Below, piece after piece: positions 15,474-21,439 of a DNA stretch of 22,994 nucleotides (position 1 is the first letter of the stretch; the number at the start of each line of letters is the position of its first letter). A program made the position numbers and the translations under genes. The stretch spans positions 1 through 22,994 of the forward strand of contig DATGZN010000003.1 in the NCBI GenBank assembly GCA_035297145.1, written 5' to 3'. Under the pieces are notes generated by a model that was given only the letters and a program-made list of their open reading frames with translations, was not told the origin of the DNA and ran no database searches. The DNA comes from QHXW01 sp035297145 (GTDB lineage Bacteria; Acidobacteriota; Terriglobia; Bryobacterales; Bryobacteraceae).

Positions 15474-15500
15474 GGGGATGCCGAGAACGAAGGCATCCCC
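15474..15500. terminator. Bidirectional terminator-like hairpin
   Basis: GGGGATGCC (15474-15482) and GGCATCCCC (15492-15500) form a perfect 9-bp stem with a 9-base loop. It lies between the stops of the convergent Cys-rich gene (+) and membrane peptide gene (-). No good T-run follows on either strand, so strength is uncertain. Confidence 0.6.
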
Positions 15501-15507
15501 TAACCTG

Positions 15508-15609
15508 TCACCTACCGCTGCTGAGAGACCGAATGGCGACAATTAGGCCCAGCAACAGCGACGCCTTCTGGATAAGATCCCAGAACGCCGAGGCGGAATT
15601 ACGTGCCAT
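15508..15609 (-). CDS. 33-aa single-span membrane peptide
   Basis: On the reverse strand a textbook ribosome site (GGAGGT) sits 7 bases before ATG 15609, and the frame ends with TGA at 15508-15510 just before a strong hairpin. The peptide reads MARNSASAFWDLIQKASLLL then GLIVAIRSLSSGR: a short polar start, one hydrophobic helix of about 15-17 residues from L19 and a basic end. Size and shape resemble small membrane toxins of type I toxin-antitoxin systems or phage membrane peptides, but there is no visible antisense RNA that I can prove. Its own ribosome site, stop and hairpin make it more convincing than most frames this short. Function unknown. Confidence 0.62.
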   Translation of the reverse strand: MARNSASAFWDLIQKASLLLGLIVAIRSLSSGR

Positions 15610-15681
15610 GTTAGGCACCTCCTTTCTGCGCCAATGAACCGGACTCCCAACAACTCTGAAGCTCAAAGCCGCCGAATCGTT

Positions 15682-16245
15682 TCATTTCTTTTCCTGTTTC
15701 CGCTGCCGACGACCGTACTGCGGCGGCGGAAGTCGGGGCATGTCGAGCGTAGCCAACATCGCCGGAAGGGGCCCAGGAGTCAACAGACTCTGCGCGTGAA
15801 ACTTCTTCCCTTCGGCGACCTGTTTTTCACTGATCTCTCCTGTGTCCACCATGCGCTTCAGAGTGGTGTAGATCGTAGAGAGTGCGTTGGAGTAATCGCC
15901 CAGATAGAAGCCGCCGGCTTCAAGCTCTGCCCTTATCTCGACAGCGGAAAACTGCTTTGGCGCGTTCGCCTGCAAAATCGCCAAGATCCTGCCTTTGATC
16001 CCCACGTCCACAAGCGTTTTGCCGATTGCAGATAAGATTCCCATGAGAGTCGGTTCGGGAGCGGCTTCGGGCACTAAGGAGGCAAGAGCGCTGACGGTTT
16101 GCGCCATTGCGTCAATTCTCTTGTCCACGTCTCGTTCGCTGAAGTCGAGAGCTGCTCGCTCGTTGCGGATGCGGTTCTTTTCCCCTTGAAGCCGAAGGAG
16201 TTCGCCTTTTGCCGCTTCGAGCCACGAGCTGTAGTCTACCGCCAT
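15682..16245 (-). CDS. Coiled-coil plus winged-helix DNA-binding protein
   Basis: The likely start is ATG 16245 (MAVDYSSWLEAAKGEL), giving 187 residues; a longer frame reaching 16371 runs over the promoter and is rejected. Residues about 12-57 are charged and heptad-like (LLRLQGEKNRIRNERAALDFSERDVDKRIDAM), probably a coiled coil for dimerisation. Residues about 80-140 (VGIKGRILAILQANAPKQFSAVEIRAELEAGGF to TTLKRMVDTGEISE) look like a winged helix. The C-terminus is Pro/Arg/Lys-rich. Similar proteins are frequent in Acidobacteriota, without known function. A good promoter lies directly upstream, overlapped by paired repeats, so it may be the element's own repressor or regulator. Confidence 0.7.
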   Translation of the reverse strand: MAVDYSSWLEAAKGELLRLQGEKNRIRNERAALDFSERDVDKRIDAMAQTVSALASLVPEAAPEPTLMGILSAIGKTLVDVGIKGRILAILQANAPKQFSAVEIRAELEAGGFYLGDYSNALSTIYTTLKRMVDTGEISEKQVAEGKKFHAQSLLTPGPLPAMLATLDMPRLPPPQYGRRQRKQEKK

Positions 16246-16253
16246 TACACCGG

Positions 16254-16283
16254 AATATATCACTAAGGGGATAGGCTGTGCAA
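16254..16283 (-). promoter_or_regulatory. Promoter of the winged-helix gene (leaderless-type)
   Basis: On the reverse strand a -35 TTGCAC (16283-16278) and -10 TATATT (16259-16254) are separated by 18 bases. The ATG at 16245 begins only 8 bases after the -10, so the transcript would have almost no leader. The -35 is inside the first of two operator-like repeats. Confidence 0.6.
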
Positions 16284-16309
16284 TACCGTTAGTACACGCT
16301 GTGCAATAC
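16275..16309. repeat. Paired operator-like direct repeats
   Basis: GCTGTGCAATAC occurs at 16275-16286 and again at 16298-16309, exactly 23 bases apart, close to two helical turns. The first copy covers the -35 of the winged-helix gene. They lie in the gap between divergent genes (16245 and 16444), so a protein bound there could control both directions. Confidence 0.65.
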
Positions 16310-16443
16310 TTGAGTATATGCCACTCTTTTGGGGAAGGCCAGGAAGACGCGGCGCAAGTTTGCATCCACAATGTGGATGATTGAGTTCTTCGAGTTCTTC
16401 AAAGCAAACCGGCGCACAGGGTGGCCGGAAACGCGCCAAGAAC

Positions 16444-16536
16444 ATGAGCAATGAACAGCGCAGCGAGAGCGCCCGCCAAGCTGCGCAAGCCCGCTGGTCC
16501 AAGCGGAAGAAGAAAGGGAAGACCGATGCCCGATGA
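16444..16536 (+). CDS. 30-aa basic peptide, possible small DNA/RNA-binding protein
   Basis: A short frame from ATG 16444 to TGA 16534-16536 encodes MSNEQRSESARQAAQARWSK then RKKKGKTDAR. The motif SARQAAQARWSKRKKK resembles small basic phage or plasmid proteins of the AAxxRW type. Its stop lies 11 bases inside the next gene (ATG 16526), suggesting coupling. The ribosome site is poor. The competing frame from 16451 (MNSAARAPAKLRKPAG) would instead extend the next protein, so only one of the two readings is likely to be translated here. Confidence 0.42.
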   Translation: MSNEQRSESARQAAQARWSKRKKKGKTDAR

Positions 16537-17257
16537 CGATGAGGAGCTAAATGGGGTAGAGCCCGATCCGGAGGAACTTGCGCGGATCGGAAAAGAATTT
16601 GAGACTGCGCTCGCTGGAGGGTATGCGGAATTTGTGTCCTCTGTTCTTCTGGGAGAGACGTATCAAGGGCTAAGAGACCGCGCTTGGAAGGAACTGCGTC
16701 TGTTGCGAGCGGAGACGGGCCGCCTTTCTGCCAAGAAGAAGCTCTCGCCGCATGCGCTAGGCGAGCGCATCTACGCGGAAATCGCATATTGGGGTCTGAT
16801 TCACAATCTCGATGAGAACCTTGCCTGGGTGCGGGAAAATCCTGGATTTCGTGCGCCGGAAGGTCATATTCCGAGTCGTCACGCTGTTGAGGATCAGATC
16901 TTCCTTGGAATCGTGAACGAAAAAAACAATCCGCAGAGGACGGGGCGTAAGCCCCGGATGGGAGGGCTGCCCGTGCCGAACGTGGAAATCGAAGTTAAGG
17001 ACCCTGATGTGAGGCGCGCAGTCGAGGTTGTGTTCGCGGCGATCGGCGGACAGAAACTTCTGCTGGAGGATCGTGGGGATGAACTCGAAGCGGCGCTCGC
17101 GGAGTCCGATCCACCGTCTGAACCGGCGGTTAAGGGAGCTTGGCTGCAGATCCATGCCACTATCGACTACGAGCGCTTGCAGCTCGATGAGGGCCAAGAA
17201 GCGGAACTCGTCAGAGAATTGCAGCGGTTGCGATTGTATCGGTTGCCCGGAGATTAA
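16526..17257 (+). CDS. Hypothetical protein upstream of integrase (243 aa)
   Basis: The chosen start is ATG 16526 (MPDDDEELNGVEPDPEELAR), preceded by an AG-rich stretch (GGGAAG); an in-frame ATG at 16451 would add 25 basic residues. The protein is acidic, mostly helical, with no signal peptide or membrane segment. Recognisable parts are only compositional: acidic N-terminus, a Lys/Arg-rich middle (GRLSAKKKLSPHALGERIY), and a Leu/Glu/Arg-rich C-terminus (EGQEAELVRELQRLRLYRLPGD). I know no family. It ends 3 bases before the integrase start, so the two are probably co-transcribed from the region with the paired repeats. Its role in the element is unknown. Confidence 0.68.
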   Translation: MPDDDEELNGVEPDPEELARIGKEFETALAGGYAEFVSSVLLGETYQGLRDRAWKELRLLRAETGRLSAKKKLSPHALGERIYAEIAYWGLIHNLDENLAWVRENPGFRAPEGHIPSRHAVEDQIFLGIVNEKNNPQRTGRKPRMGGLPVPNVEIEVKDPDVRRAVEVVFAAIGGQKLLLEDRGDELEAALAESDPPSEPAVKGAWLQIHATIDYERLQLDEGQEAELVRELQRLRLYRLPGD

Positions 17258-17260
17258 ACC

Positions 17261-18427
17261 ATGGCCGTCTACCGCCCCACCTACAAAGATCGGAAAACCG
17301 GCGCGAGCGTTGTGCAGCGCGTCTGGTGGTACGAGTTCGTGTATGCCGGCCGCCGCGTGCGGGAGTCCAGCGGATCGGTGCGCAAGACGATCGCCGTTGA
17401 AGCCGAGAAGAACCGCCGGCTGGAATTCGAGCGCGCGAACGCGGGTCTGCCCTCTGTGGAACCGCAGCATCGAATCCGCGGTGTTGCCGACGTGCTTAAG
17501 GATTACGCGCGGGAGTACGGCGTCAATCACCGCGCGAATTCGGTCACGATGGTGAAGAACCGTTCCGCCCACTTGGTGCGCTGTCTGGGTGGGCTGATGC
17601 TGTCGGACCTGACGGGAGCCGTCATGCTCGACTACATGGCGAAACGCATGTCCGAAAAAACGCGTGGGCATCGGCCGGCTGGCCGCACGATCAATTTGGA
17701 GATCGAGATTCTTGCGGCTGCGCTGGGTCATACGTGGAAGACGCTTTGGCCGCGTGTGAAGAAGCTCGCCGAAAATCGCGATGTCGGCCGCGCGCTCGAG
17801 CGGGACGAAGAGAGAGCCATCCTCGAGACGGCCGCGCGGAATCAATCGCGCTTGATCTATCCGTTCCTGTTCACGCTCGCTTGGACGGGCTTACGAAGTG
17901 ATGAAGCCCGCGTGCTTCGCTGGTCTCAGGTGGACTTCACCGGCGCTGGAGAGATCACCGTAGGCGACTCGAAGACCGATGCCGGCAAGGGCCGGAGAAT
18001 CCCGATGAGTGCGAACCTCAGGGCTGCTCTGAGTCAGCACGCTGCTTGGTGTGCGCAGAAGCTTGGTCCATTGCAGCCGTGCTGGTACGTGTTCCCTCAC
18101 TGCAACCGGCTGGCTCCCGATGATGCCTTGCGACCGGTTACGTCGCTAAAGACGGCGTGGAGATCCGTCCGCAAGGCCGCGAAGGTGAATTGCCGGCTCC
18201 ACGATCTCAGGCATTCGTTCTGCACGAAGATGGCAGAGGCCGGCGTGCCGGAAGGCACCATGCTTGATATCATGGGTCACATGAGTACGGCGATGCTGAG
18301 GCGTTACTCTCACATCCGATCGCAAGCCCGGCGTGAGGCGATGGACGCCTTGGAATCGAGGCACGTCCCCACGATTTCCCCCAAGGTCATCGATTTGGAG
18401 GGCGCAAAAAAGCCCGTAACTCATTGA
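17261..18427 (+). CDS. Tyrosine recombinase / integrase of the tRNA-Thr element
   Basis: The 388-residue protein has an N-terminal arm-binding-like strand region (MAVYRPTYKDRKTGASVVQRVWWYEFVYAG), a core-binding domain (about 70-165), and a catalytic domain with all expected residues: R212 (TGLRSDEA), K238 (GDSKTDAGKGR), H314-x-x-R317 (HDLRHSF), H340 (GHMS) and Y349 (RRYSHI). The ribosome site GGAG is 8 bases before ATG 17261. The gene ends 3 bases before tRNA-Thr, the target. It should catalyse excision and integration using the 40-bp tRNA core. Its last codons include the right copy of the 25-bp repeat. It appears fully functional. Confidence 0.95.
   Translation: MAVYRPTYKDRKTGASVVQRVWWYEFVYAGRRVRESSGSVRKTIAVEAEKNRRLEFERANAGLPSVEPQHRIRGVADVLKDYAREYGVNHRANSVTMVKNRSAHLVRCLGGLMLSDLTGAVMLDYMAKRMSEKTRGHRPAGRTINLEIEILAAALGHTWKTLWPRVKKLAENRDVGRALERDEERAILETAARNQSRLIYPFLFTLAWTGLRSDEARVLRWSQVDFTGAGEITVGDSKTDAGKGRRIPMSANLRAALSQHAAWCAQKLGPLQPCWYVFPHCNRLAPDDALRPVTSLKTAWRSVRKAAKVNCRLHDLRHSFCTKMAEAGVPEGTMLDIMGHMSTAMLRRYSHIRSQARREAMDALESRHVPTISPKVIDLEGAKKPVTH
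18365..18389 (+). repeat. 25-bp direct repeat, right copy (within integrase 3' end)
   Basis: Identical to 13225-13249. It encodes VPTISPKV in the integrase tail and lies 41 bases before the right 40-bp tRNA repeat, whereas the left copy lies 118 bases after the left tRNA repeat. Confidence 0.85.
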
Positions 18428-18430
18428 TAA

Positions 18431-18506
18431 GCTGGCGTAGCTCAGTTGGTAGAGCATCTGATTTGTAATCAGAGGGTCGGGGGTTCAAATCCCTCCGCCA
18501 GCTCCA
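18431..18506 (+). tRNA. tRNA-Thr(UGU), complete, reconstituted at attR
   Basis: The 76 bases fold as a standard tRNA: acceptor GCTGGCG/CGCCAGC, D arm GCTC/GAGC, anticodon stem TCTGA/TCAGA around TTTGTAA (anticodon TGT, threonine), variable loop, T arm GGGGG-TTCAAAT-CCCTC, discriminator T and encoded CCA. Bases 1-40 equal the attL copy, so after integration this 5' half comes from the element and the 3' half from the host. The native promoter was left at 13067, so this copy must be transcribed from element DNA, possibly by read-through from the integrase gene 3 bases upstream. Confidence 0.96.
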
Positions 18507-18522
18507 ACAATGCCTAATAAAA

Positions 18523-19710
18523 TCAATGAGTTTCGGCTCTTTCCGATGCAACCTGTTTGGCGGCTTTTTGCCCGGTATGCCCAGAAGTATGCCCACTCTT
18601 TGCTTCCTCTGCCATCGTCATCGCGGCAAGAACATCCGCATCGTTCAAGTGCACGTAGCGCATCGTGGTGGTGACGCTCGTGTGGCCTGCAAGCTTCTGA
18701 ACCACCGGCAAGGGCAAGATTTTTGCCCACCTCGTTATGCAGGTGTGCCGCAGATCATAAATCACAAAAGGCGAAACGTCAGCAGCCGCCAGAGCAGCCG
18801 CGTGCTGTTTTTTCAGCGTCGAACTTTCAATGTGTCCGCTTTTCGTTTTGGCAGGAAACGCCCATTCGGTTTTTGCCTCGGCAGAGCGCATCTCAAGGAT
18901 GCTACAAACACGCTGAGTGCAGGGGACCCTGCGCCGAGATCCTCGACCCTTGCCTTGGTGGATGTTGATACCGCCGTCTCTGATGTTCTCCCACGTCAAC
19001 CGATAGCACTCCTCCGGCCTAAAACCACAATCAACCAGAATTGTGGCAACGTCCCGTAATAGAAACGCATCGGGTTTGATCGGCTTCTCACCACGGACAA
19101 CCGCACGAACTCCCTGGAGTGCCTCCTCATAGGCGTACTGAATCCCCTGCGCGTTGTCCGATACCGCCCTCAAATAGGCATGCTCCTCTTCGGCGGTCAG
19201 AACCCGCATACGCTGATTCTCGCCGGGGTTCATTCTGACACGGGGCAGCCTCGTGCTCACCTTGCCCCAATCCGACGCCAAATTGAACATTCGCCGCACT
19301 GTAGCGAGTTCACGGTTAACCGTCGAAATCTGCATTCCAGTTGCCTGACGAGCTGCCGCGAATTTGCCCAAGTCTTCAGAGGTGATGCGATCCAGCGGGA
19401 GATTGGCCAACTGGCCGCACGACTCTAGGTTCTTCACCGTCGTTTCATAAAACGTGATTGTCCTGGGCTTCTCTGCCTTCGTCGCACGCACGAACGGTAG
19501 AAAATTCTCATCGGCGAACTGGGCCAAAGTTGGGACGGGCTTCCTCTCCCGGATTCCCACCTCACCCTTTGCCAGCGCAGTTCTGTGGGCTGCCTCCATT
19601 TGCTCCGCCACTCGCTTGTTCGCCTGCTTGGTGCTTTCACGAACCACGTCGCCATTCCAAACAAACTTGTACCACCAGTATTTGCTCTTGGGTTGTTTGT
19701 AGACTGCCAT
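18523..19710 (-). CDS. Second tyrosine recombinase / integrase, convergent on tRNA-Thr
   Basis: The 395-residue protein has an N-terminus similar to the first integrase (MAVYKQPKSKYWWYKFVWNGDVVREST), a SAM-like core-binding domain (about 60-160) and catalytic residues R231 (CGFRPEECYRL), K254 (HQGKGRGSRR), Y318-x-x-R321 (YDLRHT, Tyr in place of the usual His), H343 (AGHTSVTTTMRY) and Y352. A strong ribosome site (GGAGG) 8 bases before the ATG lies inside the end of the upstream small gene. Its stop is 16 bases from the tRNA-Thr 3' end. It is clearly different in sequence from the first integrase, so it belongs to a second element inserted from the right side; no matching attR is seen before 22994. 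Confidence 0.94.
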   Translation of the reverse strand: MAVYKQPKSKYWWYKFVWNGDVVRESTKQANKRVAEQMEAAHRTALAKGEVGIRERKPVPTLAQFADENFLPFVRATKAEKPRTITFYETTVKNLESCGQLANLPLDRITSEDLGKFAAARQATGMQISTVNRELATVRRMFNLASDWGKVSTRLPRVRMNPGENQRMRVLTAEEEHAYLRAVSDNAQGIQYAYEEALQGVRAVVRGEKPIKPDAFLLRDVATILVDCGFRPEECYRLTWENIRDGGINIHQGKGRGSRRRVPCTQRVCSILEMRSAEAKTEWAFPAKTKSGHIESSTLKKQHAAALAAADVSPFVIYDLRHTCITRWAKILPLPVVQKLAGHTSVTTTMRYVHLNDADVLAAMTMAEEAKSGHTSGHTGQKAAKQVASERAETH

Positions 19711-19711
19711 T

Positions 19712-19903
19712 TCACTTTCCTCCGTCCTTCTTGCCCTTGGGCTTCCTCGGCCTGCCCTTTGGATAGCCCCCGCCGAATGTTTTCCTCGCTTTACTCGCAG
19801 CCGAGAAATGCTCCGCTCCGTGCAGTTCGAGCGTTCGCTTGCCGCCTTTCTTGCCCATCATGCTGGCAGCTTGCGAAATGGCGGTGGGCTTTTTGGGGTT
19901 CAT
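19712..19903 (-). CDS. Small KGG-type basic protein upstream of second integrase
   Basis: The 63-residue protein is strongly basic: QAASMMGKKGGKRTLELHGA with a KKGGK motif, then SAASKARKTFGGGYPKGRPRKPKGKKDGGK. The motif resembles KGG repeat or AAxxRK-type small DNA-binding proteins common near mobile-element genes. It ends 1 base before the integrase ATG and contains the integrase ribosome site, so the two form an operon. A strong promoter lies 9 bases before its ATG, so its mRNA has almost no leader. It might act as a directionality factor, but only position supports this. Confidence 0.72.
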   Translation of the reverse strand: MNPKKPTAISQAASMMGKKGGKRTLELHGAEHFSAASKARKTFGGGYPKGRPRKPKGKKDGGK

Positions 19904-19912
19904 CGTAAAACT

Positions 19913-19942
19913 ATTATACTACAATCGCTTGGTGTTTGTCAA
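19913..19942 (-). promoter_or_regulatory. Consensus promoter of the KGG-integrase operon (leaderless-type)
   Basis: On the reverse strand a perfect -35 TTGACA (19942-19937) and perfect -10 TATAAT (19918-19913) are 18 bases apart. The ATG at 19903 comes 9 bases after the -10, so transcription should begin within a few bases of the start codon. Confidence 0.82.
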
Positions 19943-19971
19943 GTAGTAGCAGTCAGCATTGCAACTGCTGA

Positions 19972-20127
19972 ATGCCGAGCCTCTGCCAAGATAATGATCT
20001 GGCCAACGCTCTGGCAAGGCGGCTGGTAAACCTCATGCAGGAGCAGAACCGGACAGGCGAAGCGTTTGTAGAGCATCAGGCAGAGGCTCACCCCCGAAAG
20101 GGTACCCCCGAGACCCACATTGGGTGA
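19972..20127 (+). CDS. Possible small protein (51 aa)
   Basis: A short frame from ATG 19972 to TGA 20125-20127 encodes a hydrophilic, helix-prone peptide (DNDLANALARRLVNLMQEQN, then RTGEAFVEHQAEAHPRKGT). Its composition resembles small Acidobacteriota proteins, but there is no ribosome site and no clear homologue. It lies just behind the KGG promoter, divergent to it. The rest of the stretch 20128-20273 holds nothing I can name except an imperfect inverted repeat (CTTCCG ... CGGAAG, about 20190-20224). Confidence 0.25.
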   Translation: MPSLCQDNDLANALARRLVNLMQEQNRTGEAFVEHQAEAHPRKGTPETHIG

Positions 20128-20273
20128 TTGAGATCCTACCCGGATCGGCGCACTCTTAGCATTGGGCGGCAACTGAAAGCTCCCCGAGCAGCTTCCGCTG
20201 ACTGGTACGGGTTGCCTACCGGAAGCCGCCCTGGAGGCGTTTCCTACCGTGAAGCTGGTGTTGTGATAGAGAA

Positions 20274-20672
20274 TTGACAGAAAAAAAGAAGCCAGTCCCA
20301 TTCGCGCCATCCATTCTGGTTGCGGAAGATGATCCCGAAACACGCCGGATGTTTAGCCGCACGCTCGAAGAAGTAGGCTATTTCGTGGCAGGAGCCGCTA
20401 ACGGGCGAGAGGCTTGGGAATCTATCCTTGATCGCCACTTCGATCTCCTAATCATGGATATCAGCATGCCGGTGATGGATGGCATAGAACTGATTCAATT
20501 GGCCAAAGCTGAAGCTCCACATCTACGAGTGCTCGCCGTTTCGGGTTTTGTTAGCGGGGCATTTCTTCACACCGTTCAAAAACTCGGGGCAAGCTCGACA
20601 CTCAGGAAACCTGTGAGCGAGGATGTCCTCTTGGCAGAGGTTTTTAAGGTGATGGGAACTGTTTTGATCTAG
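20274..20672 (+). CDS. Receiver-only response regulator (CheY-like)
   Basis: The 132-residue protein is a single receiver domain with all key residues: acidic pair D19-D20 (VAEDDPETR), phosphoacceptor D62 (LLIMDISMPVMDG), switch Ser S90 (LAVSGF) and K112-P113 (LRKPVSED). There is no output domain, so it would act by phosphotransfer or by protein contact. The start is TTG 20274; the only earlier codons lead to a TGA at 20250-20252, and there is no ATG before residue 26. The ribosome site (GATAGAGAA) is weak. No histidine kinase is adjacent. A 7-bp hairpin (TTTGATC/GATCAAA, 20663-20682) overlaps its stop. Confidence 0.88.
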   Translation: MTEKKKPVPFAPSILVAEDDPETRRMFSRTLEEVGYFVAGAANGREAWESILDRHFDLLIMDISMPVMDGIELIQLAKAEAPHLRVLAVSGFVSGAFLHTVQKLGASSTLRKPVSEDVLLAEVFKVMGTVLI

Positions 20673-20786
20673 ACGGATCAAACCCCGTCAGACGCTGGAC
20701 CAACAGAATAATCCCGGCTAGGCTTCCCACCGGCATCAGGCTGTGATACATTGCTCCGGCAGTTTCACAAGATCTAGGAGCACAAC

Positions 20787-21176
20787 ATGACCGATGCCGA
20801 TCGTGTCAAGTACTTGCAACCCGCCCTGTTCAGCGTGGGATTGATCTTCATAGTCGGGATCTACCCGCTCACGATAATTTGGCCTTCGGGCTGGTCATGG
20901 CACGCGGGTCAGTCGGATTACCTCCAGATGATCCTGGGAATTTACGCGACGCTGGGGGTGTTCCTGTTGATTGCTTCCCGCAACCCGCTCGCACACTTAA
21001 GTCTCATCTGGTTCACGGTGTGGTCCAGCGTTGTCCACGGCGGAATCATGGCGGTACAGTCTGTGGCGAACCCAGAGCACATGGGACATCTTTGGGGCGA
21101 CGTATTGGCCCTGTTTCTTGTGGCGGTGGTCCTGGCGCTTTTTACGCCACGAGGTGCGGCGGCAAAGTCGGCCTGA
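20787..21176 (+). CDS. DUF6632-like four-helix membrane protein
   Basis: The 129-residue protein has four hydrophobic segments: about 12-33 (ALFSVGLIFIVGIYPLTII), 44-63 (YLQMILGIYATLGVFLLIA), 68-92 (HLSLIWFTVWSSVVHGGIMAV) and 103-122 (LWGDVLALFLVAVVLALFTP). The pattern of YPL, Y.TLG.FLL.A.RNP..H.SLI.FT.WSS..H is the one I associate with DUF6632 proteins, which are frequent in Acidobacteriota. The function is unknown. The ribosome site GGAG lies 6 bases before ATG 20787. It sits alone between the response regulator and a small CxxC gene. Confidence 0.82.
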   Translation: MTDADRVKYLQPALFSVGLIFIVGIYPLTIIWPSGWSWHAGQSDYLQMILGIYATLGVFLLIASRNPLAHLSLIWFTVWSSVVHGGIMAVQSVANPEHMGHLWGDVLALFLVAVVLALFTPRGAAAKSA

Positions 21177-21220
21177 GTGGGGGATGCCGGGCAAGAATCC
21201 TGAACCTCCACTCTACTGGT

Positions 21221-21439
21221 ATGCGCGGTTGCCAGCGATGCAGGGAACTTGAAGATGCGCTGGAGCATCTCGTCGTTAAATACTGGGAAGCCTGCGGACG
21301 CAATCAGCGGCTTGCCAGCACTGACCCAGAAAAGCGGGAAGCTGAAATGCTAGCAGTCACGGCCAAGAATGCCCTGGATGAAGGGCGGAAACTCTTCGAT
21401 GAGCATGAACGATCGGCGCATCCCCATATCGTGGAGTAG
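21221..21439 (+). CDS. Small CxxC protein (72 aa)
   Basis: From ATG 21221 the frame reads MRGCQRCRELEDALEHLVVK and then a charged helical stretch ending SAHPHIVE. The N-terminal CxxC followed by a helix-forming segment is a pattern I have seen in small unannotated Acidobacteriota proteins. A longer version of this frame starting at 20879 runs through the DUF6632 gene in the wrong frame and is not real. There is no strong ribosome site. It begins 44 bases after the DUF6632 stop, so it could be co-transcribed with it. The function is unknown; the CxxC might bind a metal or form a disulfide. Confidence 0.52.
   Translation: MRGCQRCRELEDALEHLVVKYWEACGRNQRLASTDPEKREAEMLAVTAKNALDEGRKLFDEHERSAHPHIVE

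Larger units (their letters stand above)
13107..18470 (+). mobile_element. 5.36-kb integrated element in tRNA-Thr, candidate phage satellite
   Basis: The 40-bp tRNA-Thr direct repeats at 13067 and 18431 are 5,364 bp apart, giving the size of the excised circle. Cargo in order: AlpA-type regulator, zinc-finger-like protein, PriCT-like protein (these three overlap by ATGA), iteron-like repeats, P27-type small terminase, Cys-rich protein, convergent 33-aa membrane peptide and winged-helix protein on the minus strand, then small basic protein, unknown protein and integrase on the plus strand. No capsid, tail, portal or large terminase gene is present. Integrase + AlpA + primase + origin + terS without structural genes is the plan of phage-inducible islands; alternatively this is a severely deleted prophage. 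Confidence 0.8.

Noticed and set aside
16246..16371. Longer N-terminus of the winged-helix protein up to 16371
   Set aside because: The extension covers the promoter and both operator-like repeats and has no family resemblance; ATG 16245 fits the promoter.
19939..20343. Minus-strand 134-aa frame overlapping the response regulator start
   Set aside because: Runs through the KGG promoter -35 and into the receiver gene; composition is that of a shadow frame.
20879..21220. Long version of the CxxC protein beginning at 20879
   Set aside because: The first 114 codons are the DUF6632 gene read in the wrong frame; the real start is more likely ATG 21221.
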